Positions 28,745 through 42,273 of a stretch of DNA of 64,000 bases are shown one piece after another (position 1 is the stretch's first letter; every line of letters begins with the position of its first letter). Below the pieces are notes generated by a model. It was not told the DNA's origin and did no database searches. It was given only the letters and a program-made list of their open reading frames with translations. This DNA comes from Acidobacteriota bacterium (GTDB lineage Bacteria > Acidobacteriota > Blastocatellia > RBC074): the NCBI GenBank assembly GCA_016715865.1, contig JADJXM010000003.1, forward strand, positions 431,504 to 495,503, in the 5' to 3' direction. The translations under genes were made by a program, and so were the position numbers.

Positions 28745-30247
28745 ATGAAACCAGTCACCTGTACCCTGCTACTGATTCTGTTTTGCGGTTTGCTTATGCC
28801 CGGTGGATCCGCTTCTACTCAGATCAATCAGCCGGCATACAAGTACGGTTTATTCGAAAATCATCGCGACATCGGCTCTGTAAAAATGCCTGGCTCGGTC
28901 GAATATGACGAGTCCGGTAAGACCTACACAGTTTCAGGGGGCGGTGAAAACATGTGGGCGACGACAGATGCATTTCATTTCGTCTGGCGTCGCATCAACG
29001 GAGACTTTTCTCTTGCGGCAGACATTCAGATTATGGGATCGGGCGGAAACGCTCACCGCAAAGCCGTCCTCATTATCCGTCAGAGCCTGGATGCCGATTC
29101 GGCCTACGCCGATGCGGCTTTGCACGGGGACGGTCTGGCCTCGCTGCAATACCGCGAGGTGAAGGGCGGCCAGACGCGCGAGATTCAATCGAACGTCAAA
29201 TCGCCGAGCCGTTTGCAGATCGAAAAACGCGGCGATTACGTGTGGATGTCGATCGCCAGGAAAGGCGAGGTGATGGAATCAGCGGGCGGGTCATTTCGAA
29301 TCAAACTTGAGGGTAACTTCTACGTTGGCCTTGGAGTCTGCGCGCACGACAATAACGCCATTGAAAAAGCAGTCTTTTCGAACGTTGAGCTGAAACAACG
29401 CCCGGCCCCGATCCTTGAAAGCACGCTCGAAACCGTCGCGATCGCTTCCAAAGACCGCAAAGTCGTTTATACGAGGCGCGCTCACTTTGAAGCTCCGAAC
29501 TGGTCTCGCGACGGGAACTATTTTTTGTTCAACCAGGGAGGACGGATATACAAGCTTCCAGTCACAGGTGGTGAACCGCAGGCTCTGGACACAGGCTTTG
29601 CAACGCGCAACAACAACGATCATGGCATTTCGCCGGACGGCAAGTGGCTGGCGATCAGCGATCAGTCGCAGGAACAGCGCCGATCGACGATCTATGTTCT
29701 GCCGATCACTGGAGGGACGCCTCGACGCGTGACGAAACTGGCGCCGTCTTACTGGCACGGATGGTCGCCGGACGGCCGTATGCTGGCCTATTGCGCCGAA
29801 CGCGGCGGGAATTACGACATTTACACCATACCGGTCGAGGGCGGCGAAGAGAGACGGCTGACGACAGCGGAAGGTTTGGACGATGGACCGGACTATTCGC
29901 ACGATGGACAGTACATCTATTTCAATTCTGAGCGCACCGGGCTGATGCAGATCTGGCGAATGAAGACCGACGGCAGCGAGCAGACACAGATCACCAGGGA
30001 TGAGTACAACAACTGGTTCGCGCACCCTTCACCCGACGGCAAGTGGCTGGTCATCCTTTCGTATGAAAAAGACGTGAAGGGACATCCAGCCAATAAAGAT
30101 GTCATGCTGCGTCTGGCGCCGACAGGCGGCGGCGAAATTCAGGTGCTGGCAAAACTCTTTGGCGGTCAGGGCACGATCAACGTGCCTTCGTGGTCACCGG
30201 ACAGCAGACAACTGGCGTTCGTCAGTTACCGGTTGATCGACCAATAA
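28745..30247 (+). CDS. Secreted PD40/TolB-like beta-propeller protein with laminin-G-type N-domain
   Basis: A 500-residue exported protein. The signal peptide covers residues 1-24 (CTLLLILFCGLLMPGGSAS). A beta-sandwich follows to about residue 215, including FHFVWRRINGDFSLAADIQI and KAVLIIRQSLDADSAY, as in DUF1349-like domains. From about 240 on, at least five PD40 repeats form a propeller, with the motifs NWSRDGNYFLF, GISPDGKWLAI, GWSPDGRMLAY, DYSHDGQYIYF and SWSPDSRQLAF. Such proteins bind surface or periplasmic partners; no enzymatic residues are apparent. ATG 28745 is chosen over TTG 28712. The 3' end overlaps the convergent MFS gene by 26 bases. Confidence 0.83.
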   Translation: MKPVTCTLLLILFCGLLMPGGSASTQINQPAYKYGLFENHRDIGSVKMPGSVEYDESGKTYTVSGGGENMWATTDAFHFVWRRINGDFSLAADIQIMGSGGNAHRKAVLIIRQSLDADSAYADAALHGDGLASLQYREVKGGQTREIQSNVKSPSRLQIEKRGDYVWMSIARKGEVMESAGGSFRIKLEGNFYVGLGVCAHDNNAIEKAVFSNVELKQRPAPILESTLETVAIASKDRKVVYTRRAHFEAPNWSRDGNYFLFNQGGRIYKLPVTGGEPQALDTGFATRNNNDHGISPDGKWLAISDQSQEQRRSTIYVLPITGGTPRRVTKLAPSYWHGWSPDGRMLAYCAERGGNYDIYTIPVEGGEERRLTTAEGLDDGPDYSHDGQYIYFNSERTGLMQIWRMKTDGSEQTQITRDEYNNWFAHPSPDGKWLVILSYEKDVKGHPANKDVMLRLAPTGGGEIQVLAKLFGGQGTINVPSWSPDSRQLAFVSYRLIDQ

Positions 30248-31493
30248 CAGGATACGATGATAAGCGGATCATCAAGCCTGCCGCCGCAATAGTCATCAGC
30301 CCGCAGACCAGAAGGACGAGCTGATATGAACCCGTTCGGTCAAATCCCACGCCCATGAGAACCGGTCCGAGCGCGCCTCCGAGTGGCACAGCGACAAAAA
30401 TATAGCTGTAAATTTCAGCGAATGAACGCAGTCCGAAATATCGGCTGACCAGATATGGGATGGTCGCGGCTTCTGCGCCGTAGCCGAGTCCGATCAGCAT
30501 AGCGGCCAGAATCGCCGGCGTGCCGGCAACTCCGGCCGACAGGATGAGTATTCCGATTGCGATCGTGCAGAAAGCCAGTATGGGAACGTGTGCGGCAGGC
30601 AGCAGATCGAGCAGATATCCGGTTGCGAGGCGTCCGATCAAACCAGTCAAGCCGAGCATCGATGCGGCGAAAGCGGCGCGGGTTGGCGACATCCCGCGAT
30701 CGGTGAGCATCGGGATGAGATGAATCATACACGCCTGAATGCTCGCCATAACGATGAAGAAGCCGATCACTATTACCCAGAAGACGCCGCTGCGAAGAGC
30801 TTCGATCCGGGTCAGTCCAGCTGCCATAACGACTTCACCCTGGCTGACGGTGTTGCTTGCACGTCCTGGATCCTTGAGGAAGATGAACAGCAAAGGCACC
30901 GCGATGAAGAGCACCGCTCCGCCGAGTATCGCGTATGCCATTCGCCAGCCGAAGTCATCGATCAGGTATTGCGAGGCTGATGGCCAGACGACGCCTCCGA
31001 GCGCGGTTCCGCTCATCGCCACTCCAAGCGCCAGCCCGCGCCGATCAGAGAACCACCGGGAGATGACACCGGCATGCGGAACCGCGGATGTGCCCGGGCC
31101 GACCAGCCCGAGGAGCAGAAACAGCCCGTAAAGATGCCAGAGGCGCGGTGTCAGCATCGATAAGGCAACAAACGCCGCCCCGAAAATCGTCGTGCATACC
31201 AGGATAGGCCGGCGCGCCCCGAACCGATCGGCCATCCATCCGGTCAGTGGCATCGCCAGCATCGCGGTCAGCGTCGCGAGCATAAAAGCCAGTGAAACCT
31301 GGGTGCGTGTCCAGTTGAACTGATCGCATAAGGTCGTCAGGAATACTCCGAACGTATTGACCAGCAGTGAACCGAAATGCAGAAACAGCCCGATCCACGA
31401 TGCTCCGACAACAAACCATGCCGTACGCCGATTTGCATCCTCCGCAGAAAAAAGTTCTTTTGTTTGCATTGGATGCAATCTAAATCGAAACAT
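30222..31493 (-). CDS. MFS transporter, monocarboxylate/oxalate-formate antiporter-like
   Basis: A 423-residue permease with twelve predicted membrane helices in two halves. The loop 2-3 signature is GWMADRFGARRPILV near residue 85. GPGTSAVPHAGVISRWFSDRRGLALGVAMSG near residue 140 is like the oxalate:formate antiporter/monocarboxylate branch of the major facilitator superfamily. The second half repeats the loop motif weakly (ATGYLLDLLPAAHVP). An internal ATG at 31469 is a possible alternative start without a better ribosome site. The substrate is unknown; it is not in an operon. Confidence 0.86.
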   Translation of the reverse strand: MFRFRLHPMQTKELFSAEDANRRTAWFVVGASWIGLFLHFGSLLVNTFGVFLTTLCDQFNWTRTQVSLAFMLATLTAMLAMPLTGWMADRFGARRPILVCTTIFGAAFVALSMLTPRLWHLYGLFLLLGLVGPGTSAVPHAGVISRWFSDRRGLALGVAMSGTALGGVVWPSASQYLIDDFGWRMAYAILGGAVLFIAVPLLFIFLKDPGRASNTVSQGEVVMAAGLTRIEALRSGVFWVIVIGFFIVMASIQACMIHLIPMLTDRGMSPTRAAFAASMLGLTGLIGRLATGYLLDLLPAAHVPILAFCTIAIGILILSAGVAGTPAILAAMLIGLGYGAEAATIPYLVSRYFGLRSFAEIYSYIFVAVPLGGALGPVLMGVGFDRTGSYQLVLLVCGLMTIAAAGLMIRLSSYPVIGRSTGN

Positions 31494-31540
31494 CGTGCAT
31501 TTCCAGAGAGACCAGTGGGCCGGAGCTATTTTTGAATCTC

Positions 31541-31704
31541 AATGAACGCAAATGGGCAAAGATTGTTTGGTGATATAAATATCCGGATTATCGCCCATTG
31601 GATATAATTCGAACACTGATCTTCCCTGTATATCTTTGCCCATCTTTGCAGCTTTGCGTTTGAATTTTTCCGGACTTCAATGCCAGATAATTTAGTTTAC
31701 AGAG
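31541..31704. repeat. R-family element R5, left end truncated
   Basis: Core ATATAAATATCCGGATTATCGCCCATTGGATATAATTCGAACACTGATC is shared with R2 and R6 (given here by its key words only: ATCCGGATTATC, GCCCATTGGATATAATTCG). The right end ATAATTTAGTTTACAGAG matches the R2/R6 terminus. The left terminus is missing. It is followed by AGTAATTA and then R6. Confidence 0.7.
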
Positions 31705-31710
31705 TAATTA

Positions 31711-31989
31711 CTTTGAAAACTAAATTTTCTTGTATTCAAGACTGAAAAAAAGTTAATCGCAGAGGCCGCGAAGAAGCGCAAAGAATTTAATCGCAAAGGC
31801 CGCAAAGGGGCAAAGATATACAGGGAAGATCGGTATTCGAATTATATCCAATGGGCAATAATCCGGATATTCATATCACCAAAAAATCTTTGCTCCTTTG
31901 CGGCCTCTGCGATTAAATTCTTTGCCCCTTTGCGGTCTTTGCGATTAATTTCTTCCGAATTTAAATGCCCGAAAATTTAGTTTGCAGAG
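31711..31989. repeat. R-family MITE-like element R6 (279 bp)
   Basis: Ends CTTTGAAAACTAAATTTTC (31711-31729) and GAAAATTTAGTTTGCAGAG (31971-31989) are inverted repeats. AGTAATTA precedes it (31703-31710) and occurs again at 31988-31995. Its reverse complement aligns over the whole length with R2 with only scattered differences. The remainder of 31494-32088 holds R5 and no gene. Confidence 0.9.
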
Positions 31990-32088
31990 TAATTACGTTT
32001 GTACACGAGTAGAAAATAAGTGAAAATCCCGCACCATATAATGTGATTACTGCCCGGATAACGATCTGAATCAGGAGAGAAACAGAAC

Positions 32089-34174
<2,086 letters not shown>

Positions 34175-34185
34175 CCGGCCGCCTG

Positions 34186-35880
34186 CTACTCCCTGTATTT
34201 GATGATCGCCTCGAATGCCGCGTCGCGCCCTTTGATAAGATCGGCAAACGACGGAGGAGTAAAGAGCAACGGCGGTATCCACGGTCGATGATCCATCGGC
34301 CATGACGTCTGCCAGTAGAGGTCAGAGATGCTGCCGGTCATCTTGCTGTAGAGCAGCTCGATACGGATCGTCTCGCCGATGAAGTTCGGGCTCGACCCGG
34401 TCGGCTCTCCGACAAAGATCGCATTGGTATGGCGTTCGATCAGAGTCGAGGTATTCATCGCCGCTGAAAAGGTGTTGCGACCGACGATAATGAAGAGCTT
34501 GCCGCGCTGGTTGATCTTTTCGTTGCCGATCAGGCCGTGTACCAGCGGACGGACCAGGAATGTGTTGCCTCCGCCGTTCCAGCGCAGATCGACCACCAGC
34601 TTTTCGACCTCATTCTCGTTGATGAATTTGAAGACACGGTTGCAGAAGTCGGTGAAACTCTCCTTCCGGTCATTGGCTATGGCATTGTATTGCAGCCAGG
34701 CGAGCTTGTGTTCGGGCAGGTATTCGAACCAGTAAGGCGCACGGCGATTGCGAAGGTAGAGCGGTTCGGTCCCCGGCGCCTGTTTGCGTGCGAGTGTCCA
34801 TTTATCATCCGCCGCGCCCGCATTGCCGGCGAGCGTGACAGTGCGCTCCTTGCCGCCGGCGTCCCTGATTGTGATCTCCAGTTTGTCGGCTTCGGGTGTC
34901 AACCCAATTCCGTGGAGCACAAACGGGCTGCGCATGAGGCTCGGCCCGATCTGGCTCAGCCACATCCGGTTGTCACGGCTGATGACCGGTTCGAGCTCTT
35001 CCATCACCTTTTCAACTGTATGCCCGCCAAACCTGAGAACTTGCGCGCCTGCCAGATCGGCCTGTTCCGGCGCGGCGGCGGTGATGAACAACCCTTCGGT
35101 AAAATAATAAAACTGTACCGGGAGCAGCTTTTTCGCGTCCTGGCCGTATGCCGGATGGCGGATGATGGTATGGCCGTCGCCCGCCATGGTGACGAGTCTC
35201 ATGAATCGCGTTGCGATCTGCGGGTCGGTCAGTTTGGGAATTTCATCGTGGAGCTTACGGACGTATGAGTCGAAGTCTTCGCGGCTGACCTTGCGGAAAG
35301 GATCGTAGTGGAGGCGCTTGATCTCGCGCGCCAGAAACTTCAGATCATGCTGCCAGCCTTCGTCGCGCGACATCCGGGTGACATCCTCGATCCCAAGCAG
35401 TTCCTTGAATTTCGTGTCTGTACGCAGCGGATCGAGCTCGCTGTTGTTACCGATCAGCTTCAGATTGCGGTGTCCCTCATTGATCGCCCGTTCGAGATAT
35501 CGCATCCCGTTCACTTTGTCGCCGGCCAGCACATAACAGCGGGCCATGCTGTAGAGCTGCTCCCAGGGATAACCTGAGCCCAGTTCGTATGCCTTTTCGA
35601 ATGCGGCGATGGCCTTGCGGTAATCTTTCAATTCAATCAGGACGTTGCCGTACTGCGTCCAGTTGCGACCGTCGTGCGGGTTGAGATTGAGCGCCCGCTC
35701 CCAGAGCGCCGCCGCATCGGCCGGACGGCTCTCCTTGTAGCTGGCACGCGCACGCTCTGCCAGCTCGTGATGAGCGGCGTTATCGGCCAGCGACTGCGCA
35801 CAAAGGAAAGGCGCCGGACAAAAGAAAACAATGAAAACCAGCAGGATGTCGCGGACTGGAAATAACCCGGGTCGTATCAT
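34186..35880 (-). CDS. Secreted S41 family peptidase with N-terminal TPR region
   Basis: A 564-residue protein: signal peptide (residues 9-29), tetratricopeptide repeats at about 35-140 (ALNLNPHDGRNWTQYGNVLIEL, AIAAFEKAYELG), then a tail-specific-protease (S41) domain. The protease part includes LVVDLRWNGGGNTFLVRPL near residue 420 and GRNTFSAAMNTSTLIE, whose Ser is the likely nucleophile. EPTGSSPNFIGE supplies the following strand. There is no recognisable PDZ domain. It probably degrades or processes periplasmic proteins. It is followed on the same strand (upstream) by an ADOP permease but with a 107-base gap. Confidence 0.84.
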   Translation of the reverse strand: MIRPGLFPVRDILLVFIVFFCPAPFLCAQSLADNAAHHELAERARASYKESRPADAAALWERALNLNPHDGRNWTQYGNVLIELKDYRKAIAAFEKAYELGSGYPWEQLYSMARCYVLAGDKVNGMRYLERAINEGHRNLKLIGNNSELDPLRTDTKFKELLGIEDVTRMSRDEGWQHDLKFLAREIKRLHYDPFRKVSREDFDSYVRKLHDEIPKLTDPQIATRFMRLVTMAGDGHTIIRHPAYGQDAKKLLPVQFYYFTEGLFITAAAPEQADLAGAQVLRFGGHTVEKVMEELEPVISRDNRMWLSQIGPSLMRSPFVLHGIGLTPEADKLEITIRDAGGKERTVTLAGNAGAADDKWTLARKQAPGTEPLYLRNRRAPYWFEYLPEHKLAWLQYNAIANDRKESFTDFCNRVFKFINENEVEKLVVDLRWNGGGNTFLVRPLVHGLIGNEKINQRGKLFIIVGRNTFSAAMNTSTLIERHTNAIFVGEPTGSSPNFIGETIRIELLYSKMTGSISDLYWQTSWPMDHRPWIPPLLFTPPSFADLIKGRDAAFEAIIKYRE

Positions 35881-35987
35881 GTATATTCTTCTCCTTTCAT
35901 TGCCTTCAAACTCCGCAGGCTTGGATTTGGCGTTCGGCCGTGGAAAACGTTGTCAAAACAATGGCATAAGCTTCTGGCAATGACTCA

Positions 35988-38378
35988 TCATTCATATCTG
36001 AGAGCAATCATCGGATCGACCGCGGCAGCGCGCCGCGCCGGTATCCAACAGGCCAGAAACGCAACGCCCAGTAAAATCAGGCTGACTGAGATGAAAGTCA
36101 CCGAGTCGGTCGCGCTGACGCCAAACAAGAGAGACCGCAGCGCCCGTGTGACTGCAAAGGCGCCAATCAATCCGATTCCCAGCCCCAACAGAGCGAGTTT
36201 TGCACCATCGGTCATGACCATGCTCAGGACATCACGCACCTGAGCGCCAAGCGCCATTCGAATGCCGATCTCGTGGGTGCGATAGGCCACCATATACGAC
36301 ATAACTCCATAAATTCCCACGCCGGCCAGGATCATCGCCAGCGCGGCGAAGATGACCAGCAACAGCATGTTGAACCGGCGTTCGGCGTAGGATTCCGACA
36401 TGACCTCAGTCATCGTTCTCGCGTTCGTGATCGGCAGTTGCGGGTCGATCTTATGGATGGCGATTTTGACGGCACGCATCAGATCAGCCGGTGAGCCTTC
36501 ATTGCGAGCAACAAGTGTCATCCAGCGTTTCCATTCACGACCGGATTGCTGATACGGGGTGTAGAGAGCGGGGGCTTCAGGCAAATCAAGACCGAAATGC
36601 CTGACGTCGCCTGCGATGCCGATGATCGTGATCCAGTTGACCTGTTCATCGCGCGCCCAGCGAACACGCTTGCCGATCGGATCTTCATTCCGGAAGTACT
36701 GTTTTGCCAGAGTTTCATTGATGATGCCGACGAGGGGCGCGGATTCGTTATCCTGTGCGTTGAAGCCGCGTCCGGTCAGAATGGGGATCCGCATGGCTCT
36801 GAAGTAATCGCCCTCGATGCTGCGTGTTTCAACGCTCGGCTCTTCGCCGACCGGCAGTGTCCAGCTTTCGCGCGTGAAGTCGTGATTCAACGCCTCGCCG
36901 CTCAACGGCAGTTCGCTCACCAGCGCGGCCTGCACGCGAGGCAGCGAATTGACCTCGGTCAGCATTGCCTGCCGGTATTGAATCTGTTTCGGGATCTCCT
37001 TGTAGCGTTTTTCCGGCAGTTCGATTCGCATCGTCACCAGGTCGCTGGAGTTGAAGCCGGGGCTGACGGACCGAAGATGCCAGAAACTCTTAATCAGAAG
37101 GCCCGCTCCGATCAACAGGACAAGCGCCATCGCCATCTCGAAGACGACCAGCGCGTTGCGCATACGATGTCTGGCGGTTCCCTGCGCTCCACGCTCGCCT
37201 TCCTTCAGCGCCTCATTCAAATTTACATGTCTGCCAGACCAGGCCGGCGCCAGACCGAAAATGATGCCCGTCAATATCGAAATCAGAAAAGTGAAGCCGA
37301 GGACACGGAAGTCAAGGCTGATCGAGTCCAATCTGGGCAGCTCTCTGGGTTTGATGGCGAGCAGCAGATCGATGCCCCATTGCGCCAGAATCAGGCCGAC
37401 CAGGCCTCCCACCATCGACAGGATGATGCTTTCCGTCAGAATCAGCTGAATCAGCCGGAATTTCCCCGCCCCGAGCGCGGCGCGAATTGTCATCTCCTGA
37501 TGACGCGTCACACTGCGCGCCAAAAGCAGGTTCGCGAAATTGGCGCAGGCGATCAGCAGCACCAGACTGACCGCACCGAACAGGACCCAGAGGGTGGTCG
37601 AGGTATCGCCGACGATACGGTCGAGCAGTGGCTCCAATATCGTGCGCCGTGTCTTGTTTTCGGAGGGAAAAGCATCAGCCAGCCGTTTATCCAGCAGACG
37701 CATCTCCTCGCTGGCCTGCTGCATTGTCACACCGTCCTTCAAACGCGCATAGGAACGGAGGAAGTGCACTCCCCGTTGGGCCGCCGCCAGAGGGTTCGAG
37801 ACATTGACAGCCACCCACAACCTGACCTTTTCTCTTGGCGATTCGAACGTGGCCGGCATGACGCCAACGATGGAGTAGTTATTACCGCTCAGTTGCAACG
37901 ACTTTCCCAGAATATTCGGATCACGATTGAATAACTGCTGCCAGATTTGATCACTCAGGACAACCGCCATCGGAGCTCCCGGCTGGTCGTCGGTGTGAGT
38001 CAGCGTGCGACCGAAAACCGCTTTGACACCCAGAGCATCGAAATATCCTCCCGTCACGTGCCCGACAGGGATCTGCTGCGGCTCGACTCCGCCAGTGTAG
38101 TCAAGCGGTTGCAAGACGACCCCTCCGATTTCGGAAAATGACCGGCTCCAGGCGCGAACATCCGCCAGATCCGGCACGGACTGATTGCTTCTCAACCCAA
38201 GGAGCTGCTCCGGCCTGTCGTACGGCAAGGGCTTGAGCAGAGCGGCATTGAGAACACTGAAGATTGCCGTATTCGCTCCGATACCAAGACTCAATGTAAT
38301 CACAGCCACGATAGTGAAACCGGGATTCTTGATCAGCATTCGAAGCCCGTATCGTAAATCCTGCCGGAATGCGCCCAT
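35988..38378 (-). CDS. ADOP-type ABC transporter permease (MacB/FtsX-like)
   Basis: A 796-residue inner-membrane protein of the acidobacterial duplicated orphan permease kind. It opens DLRYGLRMLIKNPGFTIVAV and LSLGIGANTAIFSVLNAALL, then a MacB periplasmic core domain. Two FtsX membrane modules follow, the first near residues 265-400 (QEMTIRAALGAGKFRLIQL) and the second at the C-terminus (YRTHEIGIRMALGAQVRDVL). No ATPase gene lies beside it, the usual situation for this family, which is strongly expanded in Acidobacteriota. Export of lipid-linked or peptide substrates is inferred by analogy with MacB. Confidence 0.9.
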   Translation of the reverse strand: MGAFRQDLRYGLRMLIKNPGFTIVAVITLSLGIGANTAIFSVLNAALLKPLPYDRPEQLLGLRSNQSVPDLADVRAWSRSFSEIGGVVLQPLDYTGGVEPQQIPVGHVTGGYFDALGVKAVFGRTLTHTDDQPGAPMAVVLSDQIWQQLFNRDPNILGKSLQLSGNNYSIVGVMPATFESPREKVRLWVAVNVSNPLAAAQRGVHFLRSYARLKDGVTMQQASEEMRLLDKRLADAFPSENKTRRTILEPLLDRIVGDTSTTLWVLFGAVSLVLLIACANFANLLLARSVTRHQEMTIRAALGAGKFRLIQLILTESIILSMVGGLVGLILAQWGIDLLLAIKPRELPRLDSISLDFRVLGFTFLISILTGIIFGLAPAWSGRHVNLNEALKEGERGAQGTARHRMRNALVVFEMAMALVLLIGAGLLIKSFWHLRSVSPGFNSSDLVTMRIELPEKRYKEIPKQIQYRQAMLTEVNSLPRVQAALVSELPLSGEALNHDFTRESWTLPVGEEPSVETRSIEGDYFRAMRIPILTGRGFNAQDNESAPLVGIINETLAKQYFRNEDPIGKRVRWARDEQVNWITIIGIAGDVRHFGLDLPEAPALYTPYQQSGREWKRWMTLVARNEGSPADLMRAVKIAIHKIDPQLPITNARTMTEVMSESYAERRFNMLLLVIFAALAMILAGVGIYGVMSYMVAYRTHEIGIRMALGAQVRDVLSMVMTDGAKLALLGLGIGLIGAFAVTRALRSLLFGVSATDSVTFISVSLILLGVAFLACWIPARRAAAVDPMIALRYE

Positions 38379-38523
38379 CTTCCTTCCCCTTCGTTACAGA
38401 AAATGAATCGATTAGTGGATACACCTGCCGATACCGATGGCTTTCACAATCCGCGTGCCAGTATGAATAACAATTAAATGTTGGGAATATTAGAGTTGCA
38501 ATGCGGGATCGATACACCGATTG

Positions 38524-38557
38524 TTCGGATATGGGAAATGGCTGTCCCATATCCGAA
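38524..38557 (-). terminator. 13-bp hairpin after xylA
   Basis: TTCGGATATGGGA (38524-38536) and TCCCATATCCGAA (38545-38557) form a perfect stem with an 8-base loop, 12 bases past the xylA stop. There is no T-run. The rest of 38379-38523 has nothing recognisable. Confidence 0.65.
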
Positions 38558-38568
38558 ATCGGGAAGTG

Positions 38569-39882
<1,314 letters not shown>

Positions 39883-39904
39883 TGTTTTTCCTCGATTATT
39901 TAGT

Positions 39905-40154
39905 ACTTTGGAGACCAAGTCTTTTAACTATTTAATCGCAAAGATGGCAAAGTGGGCAAAGATTTTGAATCGCAAAGGCCGCAAAGGGGCAAAGTATTTT
40001 TGGTGATATGAATATCCGGATTATTGCCCACTGGAAATAATTCGAACACTGATCTTCCCTTTATATCTTTGCCCCTTTGCGTTCTTTGCGATTCAAAATC
40101 TTTGCCCCTTCGCGGCCTTTGCGATTCAATAGTTGAAATACCTGGTTTCCAAAT
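39905..40154. repeat. R-family MITE-like element R7 (250 bp)
   Basis: Ends ACTTTGGAGACCAAGT and the inverted CTGGTTTCCAAAT, with inner AATCGCAAAGGCCGCAAAGG arms and the shared core ATCCGGATTATTGCCCACTGG. The exact 8-base direct repeat TATTTAGT flanks it at 39897-39904 and 40155-40162. The right flank includes the stop codon region of the oxidoreductase gene. No coding capacity. Confidence 0.88.
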
Positions 40155-40157
40155 TAT

Positions 40158-41321
<1,164 letters not shown>

Positions 41322-41347
41322 GGGTGGTTGTCTCCTTTTTTCCGGTC

Positions 41348-42085
41348 TCAGTATCCGCCGGAGAGTTCAGCTTTAGTGACTTCAGCGCCCGTTTCCCTGA
41401 GCCTTTTGAAGTCATCAAGGATAGTTGCAGTAGCGGTAGCGCCCATGCGCGTGACTCCGGCGTCGATCATTTCAAGCGCCGCCGCCAGCGTCCGCACACC
41501 ATGAGCGGCTTTGACCTGCACTTTTTCACTGACCGAAGCTCGCATCAGCCGGATGTCCTCGACCGTCGCGCCGGTCGGAGCGAATCCGGTCGATGTCTTG
41601 ACCCAGTCTGCCCCGGCCGCCTCGCAAAGCCGGCAGGCGAGCACCTTTTCTTCATCGGTCAAATACGCGTTTTCCAGAATTACCTTGACCTTCGCGTCGC
41701 GCGCGTGGGCCAGATCGCAGATCGCCTTTATCTCGTCGGCCACATAATCGGCTTGGCCGGAACGCAGTTCGCCGAAGTTCATAACCATATCCAGCTCGAC
41801 CGCTCCGTCTTCCAAAGCCTGCCTGGCTTCGGCGATTTTGGTTTGAGTAGTCGAACTGCCGTGTGGAAATCCAACCACCGTGCTGATCAGCACATCGGAA
41901 TCAACAAGCGCCTGCGCAGCCAGCCTGACATGGCACGGTTTCACGCAGACTGATGCAACGTGATACCTCGCTGCAAGCTCGCATCCGGCGACGACCTCGG
42001 TCTCGGTCAGTTGGGGTTGCAACAGTGAATGGTCTATGGTTTTGGCTAGTTGTTCAAGTGTAATTGTACGACTGTCGAAATGCAT
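41348..42085 (-). CDS. deoC: Deoxyribose-phosphate aldolase
   Basis: A 245-residue class I aldolase splitting 2-deoxyribose-5-phosphate into acetaldehyde and glyceraldehyde-3-phosphate. Key parts are KTIDHSLLQP, VCVKPCHV, ELDMVMNFGELRSGQ and VKVILENAYLTDEEK. The Schiff-base lysine lies in VKTSTGF and a second lysine in VKAAHGVRT. ATG 42085 gives the family start; the longer frame upstream runs through a palindromic repeat (42088-42270) and is not conserved. The repeat forms its leader, so no normal ribosome site is visible. Confidence 0.94.
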   Translation of the reverse strand: MHFDSRTITLEQLAKTIDHSLLQPQLTETEVVAGCELAARYHVASVCVKPCHVRLAAQALVDSDVLISTVVGFPHGSSTTQTKIAEARQALEDGAVELDMVMNFGELRSGQADYVADEIKAICDLAHARDAKVKVILENAYLTDEEKVLACRLCEAAGADWVKTSTGFAPTGATVEDIRLMRASVSEKVQVKAAHGVRTLAAALEMIDAGVTRMGATATATILDDFKRLRETGAEVTKAELSGGY

Positions 42086-42087
42086 AG

Positions 42088-42270
42088 GAAGTTTCCAGTT
42101 TTTGGTAGTTTCCGGTTTCCAGTGGGAAGAAGTTTCCAGTCGTCTGCAACAGTTTCGCAAATAGTAATAATCGCAAGCTGTATGACAGGGAAAAAACTGC
42201 TGCTGTCCAGACGACTCGAAACTGGAAACTTCTTTCCACTGCCAACTGCCGACTGCCGACTGCCGACTGG
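42088..42270. repeat. TTTCCAGT-type long inverted repeat with GCCGACT tandem
   Basis: Left-hand units (AGTTTCCAGT, GTTTCCAGTGGGAAGAAG, CCAGTCGTCTG) recur inverted on the right (CAGACGACTCGAAACTGG, AACTTCTTTCCACTG). On the far right there are about three copies of CTGCCGA. It fills the space between deoC and the secreted gene at 42274 and reaches to three bases from the deoC start. Related to 44611-44758. Confidence 0.8.
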
Positions 42271-42273
42271 AAG

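Noticed and set aside
36546..37934. 462-codon plus-strand frame opposite the ADOP permease
   Set aside because: Antisense shadow of a membrane protein; Asp/Gln/Arg-rich, no domain.
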